64,000 nt of DNA from Roseiarcus sp963820775 (lineage in GTDB: Bacteria > Pseudomonadota > Alphaproteobacteria > Rhizobiales > Beijerinckiaceae). Positions 1 to 8,070 of this stretch are shown here, in pieces (the first letter of the stretch is position 1; the number at the start of each line of letters is the position of its first letter). The stretch lies in the NCBI GenBank assembly GCA_963820775.1, contig CAWGBF010000015.1, positions 1,240,001-1,304,000 of the forward strand, read 5' to 3'. Position numbers and translations under genes: made by a program. Under the pieces are notes generated by a model that worked only from the letters and a program-made list of their open reading frames with translations, did not search any database and was not told the origin of the DNA.

Positions 1-1
1 T

Positions 2-580
2 ACGGCCGCTTTGCGGGCCTTCGCCGATCCACGCGCGGATTGGCCGTGGTGGACAAACAGTCTGAATGATTACGTCGGTGTCATCCAGGCGGCGAACCCG
101 CCCAACAAGGACAACCTCATCTCCGCCGTCAGCGTGAACTACGGTCGGTGGCAGACAGGGGAGGCGCGGCCCGGAGGTCTTCTGGTCACGCTCACCAGTC
201 ATCTCGGAGCGTTGCTCCTTGCTTTGTTCGGTGTGGTTGTCGCCGTCGCGATCTTCTATGGGCTTTTCTTCAACCCGAGATTTTTCGAGTTGATGGCTCA
301 GGTCAATCAGGCGCGGGGACTGATCACGTTCCTCTTCGCTTTCGCGACCATCGCGATCATTCTCCTGGTCGCTATCACAACATTTTGGATGCCCAAGGAC
401 GAGGTGCAGGTCCGCTTCGAAAAAGCCAAGGACCTTTTGACAATCCTGATAGGAGTCATGGGCACGATTCTCGGGTTCTATTTCGGGACCGTCAGTTCCA
501 GCCCCCCAGCTGCGACGCCCAGCCCATCCTCCCTTTCCGCGCCGGCCGATCAGCCCGCCGGCGGAGGCGCCTCCCACTGA
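2..580 (+). CDS. membrane protein, 5' end outside window
   Basis: The frame is already open at the left edge, so the true start may lie outside the window. The visible protein of about 190 residues has three hydrophobic segments, near residues 62-88, 105-127 and 143-162 counted from the TTG at position 11. It ends in a tail of about 30 residues rich in Pro, Ser, Ala and Gly. The region before the first membrane segment is polar and Trp-rich. I do not recognise a family. An integral inner-membrane protein of unknown function is the most that can be said. The next plus-strand gene is more than 1 kb away, so no operon partner is visible. Confidence 0.55.
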   Translation, partial: TAALRAFADPRADWPWWTNSLNDYVGVIQAANPPNKDNLISAVSVNYGRWQTGEARPGGLLVTLTSHLGALLLALFGVVVAVAIFYGLFFNPRFFELMAQVNQARGLITFLFAFATIAIILLVAITTFWMPKDEVQVRFEKAKDLLTILIGVMGTILGFYFGTVSSSPPAATPSPSSLSAPADQPAGGGASH

Positions 581-773
581 GTTGAACGGTCTTCTCTACG
601 CATGCCAGCCGCAGGGGCGGGCAGGCGCGGCGACAAGCTCCCGCAGGAGCATGCGCAGCGCGCTCCTTTTCCATACCCCATCGGGCGCTACACGCGACCC
701 TCCTTGCTCGCATTTGGCAGACATCGAGACAGGACGCCAAAGCGCGTCCGCAGGGCAGCCAGGCCCATCGGCC

Positions 774-1427
774 TCACAGCACAACGACGGGCGTTCCCTT
801 CGCGACCCGCCCATAAAGATCGATCACGTCGGAATCGAGCATCCGGATGCATCCGGACGACACGGCCTTGCCGATGGAGCTCGGATCATTGGTCCCGTGG
901 ATGCGGAACAACGTGTCCTTCTTTCCCTGAAACAGATAGAGCGCCCGCGCGCCGAGCGGATTCTCCATGCCGCCGTCCATATGCACCGGCAGCTCCCGCT
1001 GCCGGGCCAACATTTCCGGCGGCGGCGTCCATCCGGGCCAGAACGACTTTCGGCCGACCTCCGCTTCGCCCTTCCAGGCGAAGCCCTGGCGCCCGACGCC
1101 GATCCCGTATTGCAGCGCCCGCCCGCCGCCCTCCGAGAGGTAGAGCTTGCGTTCATGCGTGTTGATGGTGACCGTGCCCGCCGGTTGGCCCGTCGGGTCA
1201 TTCACCTCCTTGCGGGTGGTGCGGGTCATGTCGACTTCGTTGTCGAAGCCGCCCGGAGTTGAGTAGTTCGGATCCGCGTCCGGCGGCAGGAAGGTCTGTG
1301 GATTGGGCGGGGGCGACGCCCCGGGCAAGTTCAACGGAAAATTGAATAGCGATTGGGCCGACGCCTCGGTGGTCGCGACGCCCACGCTCGCAAGGCTGAT
1401 CAGGATAAGAGTTCGCGCACCAAGCAT
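774..1427 (-). CDS. L,D-transpeptidase (YkuD domain)
   Basis: This 217-residue protein has a signal peptide (residues 1-24, ending ASA), a Pro-rich linker and a YkuD-type L,D-transpeptidase domain over about residues 85-217. The catalytic signature HGTNDPSSIGKAVSSGCIRM near the C-terminus contains the nucleophilic Cys and the conserved His. Enzymes of this family act in the periplasm and make 3-3 cross-links between meso-diaminopimelate residues of peptidoglycan, or attach proteins to it. Rhizobiales carry many paralogues, so the exact role is open. The gene stands alone, with opposite-strand neighbours on both sides. Confidence 0.9.
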   Translation of the reverse strand: MLGARTLILISLASVGVATTEASAQSLFNFPLNLPGASPPPNPQTFLPPDADPNYSTPGGFDNEVDMTRTTRKEVNDPTGQPAGTVTINTHERKLYLSEGGGRALQYGIGVGRQGFAWKGEAEVGRKSFWPGWTPPPEMLARQRELPVHMDGGMENPLGARALYLFQGKKDTLFRIHGTNDPSSIGKAVSSGCIRMLDSDVIDLYGRVAKGTPVVVL

Positions 1428-1584
1428 AAGTTACCCGCCGCTCCAACCGCTCCGAAATTGCGTCTTTGAGGAAAGCTAAGTCGGATCGGTGATTTCGTAA
1501 AGCGCCGCCATGATCCCAATGTGTCCTTGCCGAGCGGCGACGCGGGGCGCAATAATCCCGTTGGGGCATTCGGGAGGAACGATC

Positions 1585-2103
1585 ATGGCGCTTCGGCTGC
1601 GTGCGGCGATGTTGACCGCATTTCTTGGCTTCTCAAGCGCGGCAGGCGCGCAGCAGACCAATCCCCTCGACGTCATCCCCGACAAGATGCCATTCAACAT
1701 CCCCTATGGCGCGCCGATTTCATTGGCTCGCGCTCAGGCTGCGATCGCCGCGGCCATTGCGGAGGCCGAGAAACACGGCTGGGCGCTCGATGTCGCCCTC
1801 GTCGACCCCGGGGCAAACCTTCTCGCTTTCGCGCGCATGGACGGCGCCCAGCTCGGCTCGATCGCCGTCTCCGAGCACAAGGCGCGCGCATCGGCCAAGT
1901 TCCGTCGCCCGACCAAAGCCTTCGAAGAGGCGATTCAGAAAGGCGATACGCGCGTCTTGACGATCGACGACGTCATGGGCTCGCGCGGCGGCATTCCGCT
2001 GATCGAGGACGGCAAGTTGATTGGCGCGATCGGCTGTTCCGGCGGCGCCGGGTCGCAGGATGAAGTGGCGTGCATGGCCGGGGCGGCGACGATCAACAAA
2101 TAG
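1585..2103 (+). CDS. GlcG/HbpS-family secreted heme-binding-like protein
   Basis: The 172-residue product has a short signal peptide (about residues 1-22, ending AGA) and then a GlcG/HbpS fold, with the recognisable stretch AIAEAEKHGWALDVALVD and a Gly-rich end (GAIGCSGGAGSQDE). Members of the family bind heme or act as small accessory proteins in glycolate or diol metabolism. The frame is open further upstream, to position 1510, but the ATG chosen here is preceded by a good GGAGG ribosome-binding site at about 1572 and gives a proper signal peptide. The exported location argues for the HbpS-like branch. The substrate is unknown. Confidence 0.8.
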   Translation: MALRLRAAMLTAFLGFSSAAGAQQTNPLDVIPDKMPFNIPYGAPISLARAQAAIAAAIAEAEKHGWALDVALVDPGANLLAFARMDGAQLGSIAVSEHKARASAKFRRPTKAFEEAIQKGDTRVLTIDDVMGSRGGIPLIEDGKLIGAIGCSGGAGSQDEVACMAGAATINK

Positions 2104-2207
2104 GGCTGCTGGCCGCGTCCGCGCGCCATCGACGCCGCGCTGCCCGGGAAATGCAACTGTTGATTAGGTTTGATGTGCGAACCTCGCTGGAAACGCAGGA
2201 TTCGCTC

Positions 2208-2531
2208 ATGATCGTCGCCACCACCGAAAATATCGCCGGCCATCGCACTGTTCGGACGCTTGGACAATGCTTTGGCGTCGTCGTGCGCAGCCGCGGGCTC
2301 GGCGGCAACATCATGGCCAGTCTTCGCACCATCGTCGGCGGGGAGATCCACGAATATACGCGATTGCTGGAGGAGGCGCGCCGGCACGCGCTGGATCGGC
2401 TGGTTGAGAACGCGACCGCGATGGGCGCCAATGCTATCGTGATGATGCGCTACGACAGCGCCGAGATCGGCAATACGATGAGCGAAATCGTCGCCTATGG
2501 CACCGCGGCGGTCATCGAACCCGTTTCATGA
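2208..2531 (+). CDS. YbjQ/UPF0145 family protein
   Basis: This small cytoplasmic protein (107 residues) matches the YbjQ (UPF0145) family in size and motifs: it starts MIVATTENIAGH, has RSRGLGGNIMASLRTIVGGE in the middle and GANAIVMMRYDS near the end. The family forms pentameric beta structures and has been linked to metal binding, but its function is not established. An in-frame extension upstream exists, but family length supports this ATG. The stop codon overlaps the start of the next gene (ATGA), so the two are translationally coupled. Confidence 0.85.
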   Translation: MIVATTENIAGHRTVRTLGQCFGVVVRSRGLGGNIMASLRTIVGGEIHEYTRLLEEARRHALDRLVENATAMGANAIVMMRYDSAEIGNTMSEIVAYGTAAVIEPVS

Positions 2532-2752
2532 TCCCGTTTCTTTTCCCGGTCGGCTTCTTTCTCGCGCTCTTTCTCATTTGGTTCTTTTTCCGCAAAGGCG
2601 GCTACAAGCGCCGCCCGCTCGACGCTCCGCCCGGACGAGACTGGAGCTTCACCGGCGAGCGCTTCCTCGACCCGCCAACCGGCGAGATGCTGGAGGTCTG
2701 GTATTGTCCGACGACGGGCGAGCGCGCCTATGTGCGGGCGCGAGGGGGCTGA
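2528..2752 (+). CDS. small membrane-anchored protein, unknown
   Basis: The 74-residue product begins with one hydrophobic segment (about residues 3-21), followed by a basic stretch (RKGGYKRRPLD) and a short soluble domain with YCPTTGERAY near the end. Its start overlaps the stop of the YbjQ gene by four bases, so the two form an operon. I do not recognise the family. The coupling suggests a YbjQ accessory protein, but that is inference. Confidence 0.6.
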   Translation: MIPFLFPVGFFLALFLIWFFFRKGGYKRRPLDAPPGRDWSFTGERFLDPPTGEMLEVWYCPTTGERAYVRARGG

Positions 2753-2789
2753 GGCGTGCGAGCGGAAATTGGAAGTGGTCCGGCCCGGC

Positions 2790-3168
2790 TCAATCCGTCT
2801 TCTTTTCGCCCTCCGGCACGCCCGCCTTGCGCGCGCCATCGGCGATGCGCTAAAGTTGCGCGTTGAAGGTTGGATCGTCGCTCCAGCGGTCGATCCAACC
2901 CTGAATGGTGAAGTCCGGCTCGAGTTTCAGTCAGCACTTTGGCCGCGGCCTCCTTCGCCTCCTTCATGTGGCCGAGCCAGCCGTGGGCGGCGGCAAGGTC
3001 GGTATACGGCCACCGAGTCAGATTGCCGCTGGCGATCGACTTGTTGCACCATTCGATCGCCTGTTCCCATTGCGCAAGATGGGCAGCGGCGCCTGCGTGG
3101 TTACGATCGTCGGCGATCGCTTTTTCCACCTCCGCGATCGCCGGCCTCCACTGGTGCCGTGGCGCCAA
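2790..3168 (-). pseudogene. partial tandem duplicate of the cyclase-TPR 3' end
   Basis: The translation repeats the end of the intact cyclase-TPR protein next to it: HLAQWEQAIEWCNKSIA corresponds to HLAQWEQAIEWCQKSIA in the intact gene, and both end in PEGEKKTD. The open frame breaks at a run of three A (2925-2927 on the plus strand). Removing one base restores LEPDFTIQGWIDRWSDDPTF. A TAG then interrupts the restored frame before RIADGARKAGVPEGEKKTD. It carries no catalytic domain. It starts only a few bases after the intact gene's stop, so it is a decayed tail duplication. The combination of a frameshift and an internal stop favours real decay here. Confidence 0.8.
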
Positions 3169-3172
3169 AGGC

Positions 3173-5119
3173 CTAATCCGTTTTCTTCTCGCCCTCGGGC
3201 AGCCCCGCCTTCCGAAGGCCTTCGAGGATGCGCTGGATTTGCTGGGCGAAGGTCGGGTTGTACGTCACTCTCGCTGCCATGTCCGCGAAGGTCTGCACGG
3301 TAAAGCCCGGATACACTTTGTGGAGGCCGGCGATCGCCGCTTTGGCCTCTGCGTCATGGCCGAGCCAAGCGCTGGCGGCGGCGAGATCGACATAGGGGAA
3401 CCACGTTCCTGCGTCCGTCGCGATGGATTTTTGGCACCACTCGATTGCCTGCTCCCATTGCGCCAGATGCGTATGTGCGTGGCAAATGCCATATTGCCAC
3501 ATGTTTCGTCCCGGGTCCCGAGGGCTCAGCCGGAGCGCAGTTTCATCCTCAGCGATGCTTTCCGCCGCTCGCCCGGCCCAATTGAGCATATCTCCACGAG
3601 TTGCATATGCCCAAGCGAAGTTTTTATCGTTTTCGATTGCCGCGTCGATTTCAGCAAATTGATCACCGAACTGTTTCTTCGCACCTAAGAGGCTCGCTTT
3701 CGTAAAGTGCGCCGAAGCATTGTTTGGTTCGGCGGATAGGGCGCTGCCGACCAGCGCTTCTGCGCGCGGGATATCTACTTTCTCATCGCCGCCTCCCAAC
3801 CACATAAATCGGTCGATGAGCGCTTGCGCCAGACCGATCTTCGCCGTCGTGAGGCCCGGATCGAGTTGCAGGGCGCGCTCGAAGTATCCGAGCGTTTCGT
3901 TCATCATGGACTGGTCCAAAGAAGCCTGGTAGGCGGCCGAGCCCCGCATCTCGAGGTCGACGGCGTCGGGATTGTTGGGCCGCTCCCGCGCCGCCCGCAG
4001 CGCTTCGGCCTTCACCAGTTCGACGCCAAGCGAATTGGCGAGACGGGATACGGCCTCGACCTGCAAGCTGCCGAGCTTGCTCCGATCGCCCTCGAACCGG
4101 TCGGCCCAGACATGTGCACCGGTCTCAGTGGAAATGAGTTGCGCGTTAATCGTGATCGTCTCGCCGACCTTCCGCACGCTGCCTTCCAACAAATATCGTA
4201 CGCCGAGGTCCTTGCCGATCTGCTTAGCCTCCACAGGCTTGCCCTTGTAGGTGAGTGCTGTGCCATGGGCGATGACGAAGCTGTCGGCCAGGTGCGAAAG
4301 GTCGGTGGTCAAGTCATCGGTGATTCCGTCGGCGAAAAAGTCCTGCTCCTTGTCTCCGCTCAAATTCGCGAACGGCAGAACGACGATCGAAAGCCGCGGC
4401 GCACTGGCGAGCTTGTCGTCAACGGAAGCAGCAATGAAACGCGGCGCGTAACCCCCACGCCAAGCAAGAGCCACCGCCGCAAGAAGCACGAGCGCAAGCG
4501 CCGCGGCGAACGCTGGCCATTTCGAAAGCCAGAGGCGCGCCTGCGGGGCGGCGCTCTCCGCCGCGACCGCCACCACCGGTTTCGCCTGCGCCGGCTGGCC
4601 GACTTCGAGCGAATAGACGTGGACCGGCTCGGCGATGTTTTTGAGTTGGGTCGCGCCAAGATCGGTGACCACCATCTCGAGCCGTCCCTTGACTTGCCAG
4701 TAGGCTTGCTCGGAGAGACAGATCGCCCCGGGCTTAGCGACACTCTCCAGCCGAGAGGCGATATTCACGCCGTCGCCCATGAGGTCGCCGTCGCTCTCCT
4801 CGACCACATCGCCGAGGTGGATGCCGATACGAAACTCGATGCGCTTTTCCGGCGGCAGGCCGACGTTGCGCTCGACCATGCCGGTCTGCACTTCGATCGC
4901 GCAGCGTACAGCGTCGACCACGCTCCTGAACTCGATGATCGAGCCGTCGCCGGTGCGCTTGACGATGCGCCCGTGATGAACCGAGATGATGGGATCGATG
5001 AGATCGCTGCGGAGCGCCCGGAGCCGCGCTAGAATGCGATCCTCGTCCGCTCCCGCGAGCCGGCTATAGCCGACGATGTCCGAAACCAGAATCGCCGCAA
5101 TCTTCCGGGTCTCGCTCAT
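3173..5119 (-). CDS. class III adenylate/guanylate cyclase with TPR domain
   Basis: The protein has 648 residues. An N-terminal class III cyclase domain (residues 1-170) has the metal-binding Asp in SDIVGYSR (D14) and the second Asp in RTGDG (D58), plus GDGVNIASRLE. A single membrane segment lies near residues 198-220. A FlgO-like domain follows (LSIVVLPFANLSGD, FADGITDDLTTDLS), then C-terminal TPR repeats. The predicted role is cyclic nucleotide synthesis at the inner membrane, controlled by a periplasmic or cytoplasmic TPR module. A paralogue of the same architecture begins at 11974, and a decayed copy of this gene's own tail lies directly downstream. Confidence 0.9.
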   Translation of the reverse strand: MSETRKIAAILVSDIVGYSRLAGADEDRILARLRALRSDLIDPIISVHHGRIVKRTGDGSIIEFRSVVDAVRCAIEVQTGMVERNVGLPPEKRIEFRIGIHLGDVVEESDGDLMGDGVNIASRLESVAKPGAICLSEQAYWQVKGRLEMVVTDLGATQLKNIAEPVHVYSLEVGQPAQAKPVVAVAAESAAPQARLWLSKWPAFAAALALVLLAAVALAWRGGYAPRFIAASVDDKLASAPRLSIVVLPFANLSGDKEQDFFADGITDDLTTDLSHLADSFVIAHGTALTYKGKPVEAKQIGKDLGVRYLLEGSVRKVGETITINAQLISTETGAHVWADRFEGDRSKLGSLQVEAVSRLANSLGVELVKAEALRAARERPNNPDAVDLEMRGSAAYQASLDQSMMNETLGYFERALQLDPGLTTAKIGLAQALIDRFMWLGGGDEKVDIPRAEALVGSALSAEPNNASAHFTKASLLGAKKQFGDQFAEIDAAIENDKNFAWAYATRGDMLNWAGRAAESIAEDETALRLSPRDPGRNMWQYGICHAHTHLAQWEQAIEWCQKSIATDAGTWFPYVDLAAASAWLGHDAEAKAAIAGLHKVYPGFTVQTFADMAARVTYNPTFAQQIQRILEGLRKAGLPEGEKKTD

Positions 5120-5302
5120 GGCGCACCCTCCGGTTGGCGGCTACTTCATAACTACTGACCGGTCGCGAGGCCGCCTAAAGTGTCTTCGTTCAAATACGAG
5201 CGTCGTCTGATTGCGGTAACAGAAATGTGAACAGTAGACAAGAACGAAATCTTACACACAATAAGCGACCGCGCGTCTAAACCAAGAGAAAGACACATAA
5301 TC

Positions 5303-5920
5303 CTAGTTGCGTCCGCCCTGCCTCGCCTCCACGAGCCGCGCCGCGTAGCGCGCCATCTGGTCGACCTCGATGTTGACCTTGTCGCCCGCCTGGCGTTCGC
5401 CCCAGGTCGTCACCTTGAGCGTGTGCGGGATCAAGAGGACCTCGAACGTATCGCCGTCGACCGCGTTCACGGTGAGCGACGTCCCGTCGAGCGCGACCGA
5501 TCCCTTGACGGCGATGAATTTCGCCAGATCCTTTGGCGCGCGGAAGCGGAAATGCGCCATGCCGTCGAAATCGCGCCGGGACAGGATTTCGGCGGTCCCG
5601 TCGACATGGCCGCTCACCATATGGCCGCCAAGCTCGTCGCCGACCCGGAGCGAACGCTCGAGATTGACGCGGCCCCCCGCCCGCCATTCCCCGAGCGTTG
5701 TCACCGCCAGCGTCTCGGCGCCGAGGTCGAAGGCGATCGCTGAACCGCCGTCGCGCGGCTCGACGCCGACCACGGTGAGGCACGGGCCGGAATTGGCGAT
5801 CGAGGCCCCGAGGGAAATCGTGCTGGCGTCATAGGCGCTCGCGATCCGGAGCCGCCTTAGCTCACCTAGCGACGTGATATCAATGATTTGCCCAACGTCG
5901 CTGATAATTCCGGTGAACAT
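5303..5920 (-). CDS. ribE: riboflavin synthase, alpha chain
   Basis: The 205-residue protein has the usual length and the duplicated lumazine-binding fold. It opens with MFTGIISDVGQI, and the two half-repeats each carry a version of the GDELGGHMVSGHVDG / GTSLTVNAVDGDTFEV signatures. It converts two molecules of 6,7-dimethyl-8-ribityllumazine into riboflavin and a pyrimidine. In many related genomes this gene follows ribD; here ribD is about 24 kb away at 29640. I searched the upstream region by eye for an FMN riboswitch and saw no convincing one. Confidence 0.93.
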   Translation of the reverse strand: MFTGIISDVGQIIDITSLGELRRLRIASAYDASTISLGASIANSGPCLTVVGVEPRDGGSAIAFDLGAETLAVTTLGEWRAGGRVNLERSLRVGDELGGHMVSGHVDGTAEILSRRDFDGMAHFRFRAPKDLAKFIAVKGSVALDGTSLTVNAVDGDTFEVLLIPHTLKVTTWGERQAGDKVNIEVDQMARYAARLVEARQGGRN

Positions 5921-6128
5921 CCAAACCCTCGTCGGCCCATCGCAATGACGAGAATAGCCTAGTTATGGCGCCGGCGCGCCGTTTCCAAAGAGGCTGCGGC
6001 CTCGACCTGAAATAAGTCGAAAGAAAGTTTTTTGCGGAAAGCCCTCCACAAATTGGTAAGACAGCACGCCCTAGCTTACTATGTTAGGGGTATCGTCTTT
6101 CTCGCGCGCTAACAGCTACATTTGAACC

Positions 6129-6722
6129 ATGGCAACGGGGACTGTCGGCACTTCATTTCGCGAACGACCGGCTTCGCGCTCGCGGCTGTATTGGCTCGAC
6201 ATCGACGTCAGGTTCAATGACATCATGCCCCAACCGCGCATGATGACGAACGAGCAGATCAGCCGCTCGCCGCCATCATCCTTGCAATATTCCATACTCA
6301 ACGGTGTTGGAACCGTGGCGAATGCGCTCTCGGTCCGCGACGGCGCGACAACCTTCAGCAAATTCGAGGTCGATGTCGCGGCGTTCTCGCGAACCGACGA
6401 AACTTTCGAGCCAGCCGAGCTTAGCCGATCGGCGAAGATGATTTGGAATGACGTGGATGTTCAATCGCCCCGGCTGGAGATCTATGTCCAGCCCAAAATG
6501 CTGCGACATCTGGTGGAGCTATACATCACAAAAAGGATTGATACCGTCATTATGTCCATGAAGATTGCGGTGACGCGACAGCCAATTGGCGACATTGGTC
6601 GCGGCTCGGAACTGTTGCCGCTGCTCGACAGCGATGGACGTCTTTATTTCCGCCGTACTCAGTGCGAGCTGCTGTCGGTCCAGGCTTCCCTGGCCCATGA
6701 GCGCGTAAGCAGGCAATCCTAG
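6129..6722 (+). CDS. hypothetical protein
   Basis: A 197-residue soluble protein with no signal peptide or membrane segment that I can see. It reads like a true coding sequence in composition (mixed polar and hydrophobic stretches such as LEIYVQPKMLRHLVELYITK), but I recognise no family or motif. The start codon is preceded by a weak ribosome-binding region. A downstream ATG at about residue 38 could also serve. It stands alone between a minus-strand ribE and a minus-strand secreted protein gene. Confidence 0.5.
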   Translation: MATGTVGTSFRERPASRSRLYWLDIDVRFNDIMPQPRMMTNEQISRSPPSSLQYSILNGVGTVANALSVRDGATTFSKFEVDVAAFSRTDETFEPAELSRSAKMIWNDVDVQSPRLEIYVQPKMLRHLVELYITKRIDTVIMSMKIAVTRQPIGDIGRGSELLPLLDSDGRLYFRRTQCELLSVQASLAHERVSRQS

Positions 6723-7054
6723 TCTTTGGGCGGGGGCGCGCTGAGTCGCACACGGCCCCCCCAGGGGCGCCGAATGGCGGAAACGCGCCAATACGGGCCA
6801 TCGCGCGACGGCCTACCGAACGAGTCGAACCGATCCATTGCCCTTCAAGGTCGATCCGATGAACGGGCCGAAACGGCGAGAAAGCGGGCTTAGGCTGCAG
6901 ACGCGGTCGCTGACCGCGCCGGCCGCGCCCCAAAGGGCGTTCCTAAGAACCCCCGTCTCACGACGGGCTATTGAGCGCGGCCACAAAAGCCGAGCCTACC
7001 CGAATGCAATCTGCTCTGGTAGCTGCACGCGGGCGCACCCGTCGCCGGAAGCGG
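6723..7054. other. gene-free stretch
   Basis: Only short, low-quality reading frames are present here, all shadows in composition. The segment lies between two convergent genes, so it should hold their terminators, but I see no clear hairpin with a T-tract. Confidence 0.4.
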
Positions 7055-7561
7055 CTAGTAAGCGTAAGCGACGCCGGCTGGCGACGTCCCTTGGAAAGCG
7101 CCGCTGACCACCTGGAAGGGCGCCGCGGCGACTGAGCCGGCCGCATTGAACGGCGCCGCGAACGGGCCGCCGTAGCCGTTGGCCGGGGCGTAGACATAGC
7201 CAGGGCCGCCGAACAGCGCCGACACGCCGCCAACGACGCCGCCAAGGACCCCGCCCACAACGCCGCCGGCGCCGGTAAAGACCGCCCCCACCGCTTGGCC
7301 GGTTCCGCCTACGACGCTGCCCACCGCCCCCACGGGCCCCCAGGCGTAGGTCTGCGTCACCACCGGCGCCGTCGAATGGACGATAATCTGACGACCTTCG
7401 CCATAATGGGCGTAGTGGCGATAGTGCGCGTGCGGGTAAAGCGCGTGCGCATAGTGGGTGTGCGCATAATGGGTTTGCGCCGAAGCTGGAGCGGCGGTGG
7501 CGAACGCCAGCGTCGCCAATCCGACCGTCGCCACGGATAAACCAAGCGTGCTGAATGGCAT
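7055..7561 (-). CDS. secreted His-rich and Gly-rich protein
   Basis: Starting at the ATG chosen here the protein has a clear signal peptide (about residues 1-28, ending ASA). It is followed by a striking His/Tyr-rich segment (HYAHTHYAHALYPHAHYRHY) and then a Gly/Val/Ala-rich hydrophobic region (GAGGVVGGVLGGVVGG). The frame extends eight codons further upstream. The His-rich block suggests metal binding in the periplasm or at the surface, and the Gly-rich region may form glycine-zipper helices. I recognise no named family. The gene is monocistronic. Confidence 0.65.
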   Translation of the reverse strand: MPFSTLGLSVATVGLATLAFATAAPASAQTHYAHTHYAHALYPHAHYRHYAHYGEGRQIIVHSTAPVVTQTYAWGPVGAVGSVVGGTGQAVGAVFTGAGGVVGGVLGGVVGGVSALFGGPGYVYAPANGYGGPFAAPFNAAGSVAAAPFQVVSGAFQGTSPAGVAYAY

Positions 7562-7911
7562 GAAACGACCTCCTATCGCGGGCAAACTCCACCCTTACGC
7601 CACTCAACGATCGGAGAAGACAAATGGCTATCGTTGAAACAACCGCCCGTGTTCACATTTTCGTGAACGACCGCGAAGCCGCCCGTGATCCCTGCCCGAT
7701 CACGGCGACCACTCGTCCACAAGCGCGATTCCCGGTCCGGGCGGCGAACTCCGTTTCGGGCTCGTACTGGAATGCCGGCTTTCGCTCAGACTCCGGTCCT
7801 TCCCGAAACCGACCGTGCAGGCGCGCTCTCCGCTCGATTGAGGCATCCAAGGCCGTGGTCCGCTACTTCTGCAATACGTCGATTCGAAACGTCGCCAAAC
7901 GTCTCGAATGC
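7562..7911. other. gene-poor stretch before the tandem introns
   Basis: A plus-strand frame starting at 7624 (98 codons, with a plausible GGAGAAG upstream) covers most of this stretch, but its translation looks like random GC-rich sequence and runs into the intron. I do not call it a gene. The stretch also holds the perfect hairpin at 7683-7705. Confidence 0.4.
7683..7705. other. perfect 8-bp hairpin
   Basis: CCGTGATC and GATCACGG form a perfect stem around a 7-base loop. There is no T-tract after it on either strand, so it is not a standard intrinsic terminator. It lies about 200 bp from the intron junction. Its function is unknown. Confidence 0.4.
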
Positions 7912-8025
7912 GTAGAGTAGGAGTGTGGCGCGGTGGCGTTAGGCCGGGCATAGCCGTTCCCGCCCCTTTCGTCTGGCGGTGCCTTAGTGGCTCAGCCGTA
8001 GCTCCGTTTCCACACCCCCCTCATC
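7912..8025 (-). ncRNA. group II intron domain VI (copy A), extended
   Basis: On the minus strand the 3' end folds back on the sequence just after domain V. GAG pairs with CTC, then a single unpaired A follows (plus-strand position 7918, the seventh base from the 3' end), then a perfect 10-bp stem GGGGGTGTGG / CCACACTCCT (with G-U pairs). The bulged A at this distance is the expected lariat branch point. The hairpin is about 110 nt long, much longer than the usual 35-45 nt. Confidence 0.8.
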
Positions 8026-8058
8026 GAACCGGACGTGCGGATCGCCCGCATCCGGCTC
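8026..8058 (-). ncRNA. group II intron domain V (copy A)
   Basis: The minus strand contains the 33-nt catalytic hairpin beginning GAGCCGGATGCGGG and ending CCGCACGTCCGGTTC. The two arms pair as in other group II introns, with the catalytic AGC triad at the base. It lies just after the stop codon of the reverse transcriptase, as expected. Confidence 0.9.
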
Positions 8059-8070
8059 TCGGACAAGACC

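Noticed and set aside
5921..6128. FMN riboswitch upstream of ribE
   Set aside because: I looked for the conserved core on the minus strand and did not find it.
7624..7920. 98-codon ORF before the intron
   Set aside because: A fair ribosome-binding site is present, but the translation is not protein-like and it runs into the intron boundary.
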